From Bacteroidota bacterium (GTDB lineage: Bacteria; Bacteroidota; Ignavibacteria; Ignavibacteriales; Ignavibacteriaceae): a stretch of DNA of 9,386 nucleotides. A program made the position numbers and the translations under genes. Below, piece by piece: positions 5,880 through 9,386 of the stretch. Under the pieces are notes generated by a model. It saw nothing but the letters and a program-made list of their open reading frames with translations, did no database searches and was not told the origin of the DNA. Within the stretch, counting starts at the first letter, position 1, and each line of letters starts with the position of its first letter. The stretch spans positions 1 to 9,386 of the forward strand of contig JAJRSV010000003.1 in NCBI GenBank assembly GCA_024278655.1, in the 5' to 3' direction.

Positions 5880-7061
5880 TCAGAATGCCGAGACAAAACC
5901 GACACCAACTCTTCCGAACTCGCGCTCGATGTTATAAGAGTACTCAAACACTAATCTGATATTTCTTCGGGCAAGATATCCGAAATGTAAACCAAGAGAT
6001 TCCCAGCGTATATTCGGATCGTCGGAAGCCACTTTATTATAAAGCGCAACCGCATACCAGTCGCTTTCGTCTCCTTCCGGTTTAAATATCAGTTCGGCAA
6101 AGCCGCCTTTAGTAATAACCTTTCGTTCTTCGGAAGGAATGTGTGCAAACGGGTTCGAATCATCCCTGTAGAGATACTGCACGTTCAACTCTACTTTTTC
6201 GAAAGAGACGGTTGCGTCGGCACCGGCTAACCACATTTCGTTTCTTTCCCTCGTTTCCGTGTCGAAGTTGTTGAGCAATTCATTGCCGTAATATCCTTCA
6301 ACTCCAAGGCGAAAATGCTCGCCGATATCCTGCGATACATTTGCAAAAATGTTTTTGTACTTATCATCATCAAACGATCGGAACAAAGTTGCTTCTCCGA
6401 TACCGGTTCCGTTAAGAACTTCTACGTTAATATCGGTGCCGGTATCGAAGCCGTAGTTCAGCATAATGCCCCTGTCGTACGTAAAGTTTATTTTTGAACC
6501 GCCGGGTCGTACTACATAAATCATATAATCGTCGAAAGTTAATCTCAGTTCGCGTTTAAAGAGAGGATCGGAAACCTGGAACTGCCCGATATAAAAATCA
6601 ACTCCACTGCTGAACACATTGTTAAACATTAAAAAGGCATCTTCAATTCCGGCAACATTACCTCTTTCGCTAAAGAAGAAGTAAAAGTAGTACGATATGT
6701 CTTTAGCAATCGAGCCGCCGGAAAGTATTTTCAGAACGTAAGGTGCGGTAAAATCGGTAAACTCCGAATTGCGTATGTTGTAAGTAAAGTATCCTTCGAA
6801 CCTTAAAGCCAGCGGGAGTTCCCTTAAAAGCGAAAGGTCGTCGTCGCCGGTTTTAACAAAGTAACGCGGCGCGTCTTTATCTTTAAGAACAAATCCATTG
6901 GCAGCAAATTCCGATCCGTAAGGTTTTAATTTCGGAATCGGAGCATGGCAAGTCTTGCAACTCATTTTATATTTTCGTGCGAATGCGGGAATACCCCAAA
7001 TATCTTGTGCAGAAAAACTTACCATTAATAAAACTACAAGTAGAGAATAAAGTCTGTTCAT
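5880..7061 (-). CDS. Cyc2-like monoheme cytochrome fused to an outer-membrane beta-barrel
   Basis: A 393-residue protein. The ATG at 7061 has AGAGG about eight bases upstream; the longer frame to 7097 contains this site and is rejected. Residues 1-23 are a signal peptide. The mature N-terminus reads IPAFARKYKMSCKTCH, with a c-type heme site C35-x-x-C38-H39, then PIPKLKPYGSEFAANGF. This closely follows the heme segment of Cyc2 (PxFAR...CxxCH...P-L...G--F--NG), the outer-membrane Fe(II) oxidase of iron-oxidising bacteria. The remainder (about 80-393) is a series of alternating amphipathic strands with aromatic girdles, ending in a terminal Phe (GFVSAF) as expected for BAM-inserted barrels. It should place one heme in the pore of an outer-membrane barrel for electron transfer across the membrane. 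The same heme/barrel family has many uncharacterised members, so iron oxidation is not proven. It is second in an operon, 59 bases after the pentaheme gene. Confidence 0.8.
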   Translation of the reverse strand: MNRLYSLLVVLLMVSFSAQDIWGIPAFARKYKMSCKTCHAPIPKLKPYGSEFAANGFVLKDKDAPRYFVKTGDDDLSLLRELPLALRFEGYFTYNIRNSEFTDFTAPYVLKILSGGSIAKDISYYFYFFFSERGNVAGIEDAFLMFNNVFSSGVDFYIGQFQVSDPLFKRELRLTFDDYMIYVVRPGGSKINFTYDRGIMLNYGFDTGTDINVEVLNGTGIGEATLFRSFDDDKYKNIFANVSQDIGEHFRLGVEGYYGNELLNNFDTETRERNEMWLAGADATVSFEKVELNVQYLYRDDSNPFAHIPSEERKVITKGGFAELIFKPEGDESDWYAVALYNKVASDDPNIRWESLGLHFGYLARRNIRLVFEYSYNIEREFGRVGVGFVSAF

Positions 7062-7120
7062 AACTGTAACCTCTAATTTAAATATTAGTTGTTTCAATAA
7101 TAGATTTCGAAAACAAAAGT

Positions 7121-8482
7121 TTATTCTAATATCTCTAACGTGGTTGTCTGTCTGTTTACTTCTATAATCTCGGCTTCTTCGGGCACACCAAGAAAATCTG
7201 CAACCGGTTTAACCAGCTTTTGGTAATTCAATACGGCTTTAACCGTTAAAGTGCCCGGGGCAATATCATCGGGAAGATCGAACGTGTAAGTTTCGGTTTT
7301 TGTTTCTCTCGGACCGATTCTGTAATCAACACCGAGCGATGCAGTGTTCCATTGCTGCATAGTCATTCTGCCCTGCGGATCGAAGTACGGCATTCTGAAA
7401 ATTCTATCGCCAAGCGGAACGCCGTCTCTTTGAAGTCCTTTAAAGTTCGGATCATCGAGCGCAATGCCTATGTCCTGATAAGCAAGAACATCGCTGGCAA
7501 TAGTATATTCTTCACCTTCAAATCCTTTTTTATCGACCGGCAGATGATAAACATTACCTTCGGCATCTGTAGCCGTTACATCGAGCCACACTATCCTGTC
7601 TTCAACCGAACCGGTAGGAAACTTGTGCCCGGTTTTCTGATTGAAAAGAACCACCGTGAATTTAACCGTCTCGCCGGGCTCGGCTTCATCAATATCCGGA
7701 TAAATTCTCAGCTCGATTGTTCCCCTAATCTTACCGGGGTCGTGTGCACCATGAAAAAGATGCTGCCATACATCGGGGTACTTATTTCCCATCGATGATG
7801 AGTAGCCCTCGGTTTGAGTCATATGACAGTTCTGGCATTTAACTCCCTGCTTCGAGTAAGGTCCTTCCTTCCATTCGAGCTGGGTTGCTTTTACCCAAAC
7901 ACCGTATGGGCTCATTTCGTTGTGACAGGTACCGCAGAACTCTGCTGTGGAAATAAAATCGGACTTTGCAATTTCGTGCTCGGGTGATTTTCCGGTTCCT
8001 CTCGGTCCGTACTTAACATTTCCCGGTTCCGATATATAATTAAAGTTATATGGTATATCCCCCTGGAATCCGGTAACGGTATGGCAAAAATCACACGAAA
8101 CAGATTCGTTTGCACGCGAGTTCATCGAGGGAAGCGGCGGCGGTACATCACCGGCTAAAAACGATATTGGCGCATGGCATCCGTTGCAGCCGGCTTTAAC
8201 TCCTGCAACTTTTTCATCCTTCTCTGCATGTGGAACGGCAAGCTTGAAGTATTCCACTTCATCCCATTTGTGCGTATACGCCTGCGACATCATCGCCCGC
8301 TTCCACTGCTGGTAAAAATCGGTATGGCAGGAAGTGCCGCAAAATTCCGGTTTGTCATAATCGTCATACGAACGTGTGCCGAGCGCATCTTCGCCGGCTT
8401 TAACTTGTGCCGAAAGAAAAACTAAAGGGGAAAAAATAAATAAGGTAAGTAAAAGCAGAAAATGGTTCCCTGATTGTCTCAT
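7121..8482 (-). CDS. periplasmic pentaheme c-type cytochrome, cytochrome c554-like
   Basis: A 453-residue protein. The ATG at 8482 follows GAGGAG by eight bases. Residues 1 to about 29 are a signal peptide. Five heme attachment sites are visible: an atypical CGTSCH (48-53, CX3CH), then CNGCH (99-103), CDFCH (130-134), CGTCH (183-187) and CQNCH (216-220). The first site with following TDFYQQW, plus VSCDFCHTV and EFCGTCHN...G.WVKAT..EW, are typical of the cytochrome c554/multiheme family. H71, H85, H241, H244 and H247 are candidate distal ligands. From about 252 the protein has no hemes and looks like a beta-sandwich, starting with the NQKTGHKFPTG motif that many such cytochromes carry. The role is probably electron transfer in the periplasm, with the downstream barrel-cytochrome as the obvious partner; a catalytic role in nitrogen chemistry cannot be excluded. 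Confidence 0.85.
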   Translation of the reverse strand: MRQSGNHFLLLLTLFIFSPLVFLSAQVKAGEDALGTRSYDDYDKPEFCGTSCHTDFYQQWKRAMMSQAYTHKWDEVEYFKLAVPHAEKDEKVAGVKAGCNGCHAPISFLAGDVPPPLPSMNSRANESVSCDFCHTVTGFQGDIPYNFNYISEPGNVKYGPRGTGKSPEHEIAKSDFISTAEFCGTCHNEMSPYGVWVKATQLEWKEGPYSKQGVKCQNCHMTQTEGYSSSMGNKYPDVWQHLFHGAHDPGKIRGTIELRIYPDIDEAEPGETVKFTVVLFNQKTGHKFPTGSVEDRIVWLDVTATDAEGNVYHLPVDKKGFEGEEYTIASDVLAYQDIGIALDDPNFKGLQRDGVPLGDRIFRMPYFDPQGRMTMQQWNTASLGVDYRIGPRETKTETYTFDLPDDIAPGTLTVKAVLNYQKLVKPVADFLGVPEEAEIIEVNRQTTTLEILE

Positions 8483-8563
8483 TTTTGTCTCTCCTCTTTT
8501 AATAAACAAAAACGGATTGAACCTTACAATAATAAATCAACTAAGAGGACTTCGGTTTACCCC

Positions 8564-8593
8564 TTATAACTTATCATAAAGGTTCCCATTCAA
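8564..8593 (-). promoter_or_regulatory. candidate promoter for the cytochrome operon
   Basis: On the minus strand TTGAAT (complement of 8588-8593) and TTATAA (complement of 8564-8569) are separated by 18 bases, a loose sigma-70-like match. It would give a leader of about 75 bases before the cytochrome ATG. The surroundings are AT-rich, so chance matches are easy. Confidence 0.3.
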
Positions 8594-8659
8594 AAATTTA
8601 TAGAATAACTTATTAACTTTTTTTACAAACTTCAATCGTGTTAAGTTAATTGTTGCCTT

Positions 8660-8676
8660 GTCAAAACCATTTTGAC
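8660..8676. promoter_or_regulatory. perfect palindrome GTCAAAA-CCA-TTTTGAC, candidate operator
   Basis: Seven-base arms with a three-base centre form a flawless inverted repeat about 180 bases upstream of the cytochrome start and about 70 bases upstream of the candidate promoter. There is no adjacent T-run on the minus strand, so it is not a terminator. Symmetry and size suit a dimeric regulator. It does not match the CRP or FNR consensus. Confidence 0.35.
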
Positions 8677-8713
8677 GCTCAGGTAAGGTTGATGGGTTAA
8701 TAAACAAATATGA

Positions 8714-8738
8714 CATGGTACAGCCGGCAGGCATGGTA
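8714..8738. repeat. short direct repeat CATGGTA flanking GCCGGC
   Basis: CATGGTA occurs at 8714-8720 and again at 8732-8738, 18 bases apart, with the palindrome GCCGGC (8723-8728) between. It lies just beyond the terminator of the right-hand gene. It could be a binding site or chance; nothing further supports a role. Confidence 0.2.
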
Positions 8739-8739
8739 T

Positions 8740-8774
8740 AAAAAAAGTCCGCATCACATTCTGCAAATGCGGAC
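8740..8774 (-). terminator. strong intrinsic terminator after the right-hand T9SS gene
   Basis: On the minus strand GTCCGCAT (complement of 8767-8774) pairs perfectly with ATGCGGAC (complement of 8747-8754) around a 12-base loop, followed by seven T (complement of 8740-8746). It lies 32 bases past the stop codon and separates this gene from the cytochrome operon. Confidence 0.9.
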
Positions 8775-8806
8775 ATCAAATATTTTTACCGAACCCGACC
8801 GGATTT

Positions 8807-9386
8807 TTACTTGACGAGCATCATCTTTTTTACTTCAACAAAACTGCCTGCTTCAAGTCTGTAGAAGTAAACACCGGAAGTTAAACCTGCGGCATTAAAA
8901 TCAACTTCGTACTCGCCGGGCGATTTTTCTTCATTAATTAACTCGGCAACTTCGTTACCCAATATATCATAAACTTTCAGTACTGTTTTTACGGAAGATG
9001 TGTTTCGATTTTTACCATCCGGAATGGCAAATTTAATTTTCGTTCTCGGGTTGAACGGATTCGGATAGTTTTGCAGCAAGGCAAACTCTTTCGGCAAATT
9101 CGATTTTTCCTCACCTGCGGAAGTAACATTATCGGTTACGGTTAAGACTACTGGAATTACAACTTCCGGTTTGTCGGGGTCGTTGGTAGTAATAACCATA
9201 TCCATCGAATAGTCGCCATACTCAAGGTCTTCGGTATTAATGTTCAACACTATTGCGGCAGAGTTGCCGTTATAAAGCGTACCGCTTAATCCGTTTGCAT
9301 TTAACCACACGGGATCGGTACCTATTTCGATAGCGAGACTATCTTCCACGTACTCGGAATTGTAAGCAATCTGCAAACCGTCGGTC
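8807..9386 (-). CDS. C-terminal part of a T9SS-secreted protein (5' end outside window)
   Basis: The frame is open to the window edge; the TTG at 9376 is not a believable start, since the reading frame continues upstream with protein-like residues. About 190 residues are visible. The segment encoded at about 9307-9131 (WLNANGLSGTLYNGNSA through PVVLTV) is an immunoglobulin-like beta domain with the 'TTNDPDKPEVVIPV' style common in BACON/SPD-2-like stalk domains that follow secreted subtilisins and other enzymes. It is followed by a T9SS type A sorting domain (about 9097-8810) with LPKEFALLQNYPNPFNP and final KKMMLVK. The CTD closely resembles the one on the peptidase at 530-3217, so both cargos should use the same secretion system. 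The catalytic or binding portion is outside the window and cannot be named. Confidence 0.85.
   Translation of the reverse strand, partial: TDGLQIAYNSEYVEDSLAIEIGTDPVWLNANGLSGTLYNGNSAAIVLNINTEDLEYGDYSMDMVITTNDPDKPEVVIPVVLTVTDNVTSAGEEKSNLPKEFALLQNYPNPFNPRTKIKFAIPDGKNRNTSSVKTVLKVYDILGNEVAELINEEKSPGEYEVDFNAAGLTSGVYFYRLEAGSFVEVKKMMLVK

Noticed and set aside
7062..7097. Longer start for the barrel-cytochrome at 7097
   Set aside because: It would translate through the ribosome site and put extra residues before a well-formed signal peptide beginning at 7061.
7352..7798. 148-codon plus-strand frame opposite the cytochrome gene
   Set aside because: It is antisense to a well-supported multiheme cytochrome, with no ribosome site or recognisable domain.
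8483..8509. Longer start for the pentaheme cytochrome at 8509
   Set aside because: The extra codons are the GAGGAG ribosome site itself; the signal peptide begins properly at 8482.
8564..8779. 71-codon minus-strand frame in the gap before the cytochrome operon
   Set aside because: Its start lies upstream of the terminator hairpin and the frame runs through it; there is no ribosome site and the composition is not protein-like at the start.
1..9386. CRISPR array, tRNA, rRNA or complete insertion sequence
   Set aside because: No regularly spaced repeats, no cloverleaf with an acceptor/T-loop pattern, no rRNA-like text, and no transposase gene were found on reading both strands.
9377..9386. Treating TTG at 9376 as the true start of the right-hand gene
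   Set aside because: The frame stays open to the edge, the residues fall inside a domain, and there is no signal peptide although a T9SS tail requires one.

Overview
The window most resembles a chromosomal segment of an Ignavibacteria/Bacteroidota-Chlorobi-group bacterium. The main evidence is two proteins ending in the type IX secretion (T9SS, Por) sorting domain with the 'QNYPNPFNP' hallmark and a terminal 'KKM-LK' strand. Moderate to low GC, purine-rich ribosome sites and AT-rich intergenic DNA also fit. The assignment is inference from protein style; no rRNA or marker gene is present.

Layout. Bases 1-529 hold the last codons of a gene entering from the left (2-115), a GC-rich repeat-like patch, a possible gene remnant on the minus strand and an orphan terminator. 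Bases 530-3217 (+) encode a large secreted M28 zinc peptidase with two fibronectin III domains, an amidotransferase-like domain and a T9SS tail, closed by a strong terminator. Everything to the right is on the minus strand. Read in the direction of transcription (right to left) it comprises: the 3' end of a second T9SS-tailed protein (8807-9386) with a strong terminator; a 324-base regulatory gap; a two-gene redox operon made of a five-heme c554-type cytochrome (7121-8482) and a monoheme cytochrome fused to an outer-membrane beta-barrel resembling Cyc2 (5880-7061), ending in a 129-base nested inverted-repeat element; a two-gene operon of a DES1-type desaturase (4622-5584) and a cyclic-nucleotide-binding/AlbA_2 protein (3666-4601); and a small Cys-containing helical protein (3312-3581).

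How the genes may work together. The cytochrome pair looks like a periplasm-to-outer-membrane electron conduit. In Fe(II)-oxidising bacteria Cyc2 carries electrons across the outer membrane, and the pentaheme protein could be its periplasmic partner. The desaturase is unusually close to eukaryotic dihydroceramide delta-4 desaturase, hinting at unsaturated sphingolipid or related lipid chemistry; its partner carries a ligand-sensing domain and a putative nucleic-acid-binding domain. The secreted peptidase fits a protein-degrading lifestyle. All functional links are inferences from sequence and gene order.
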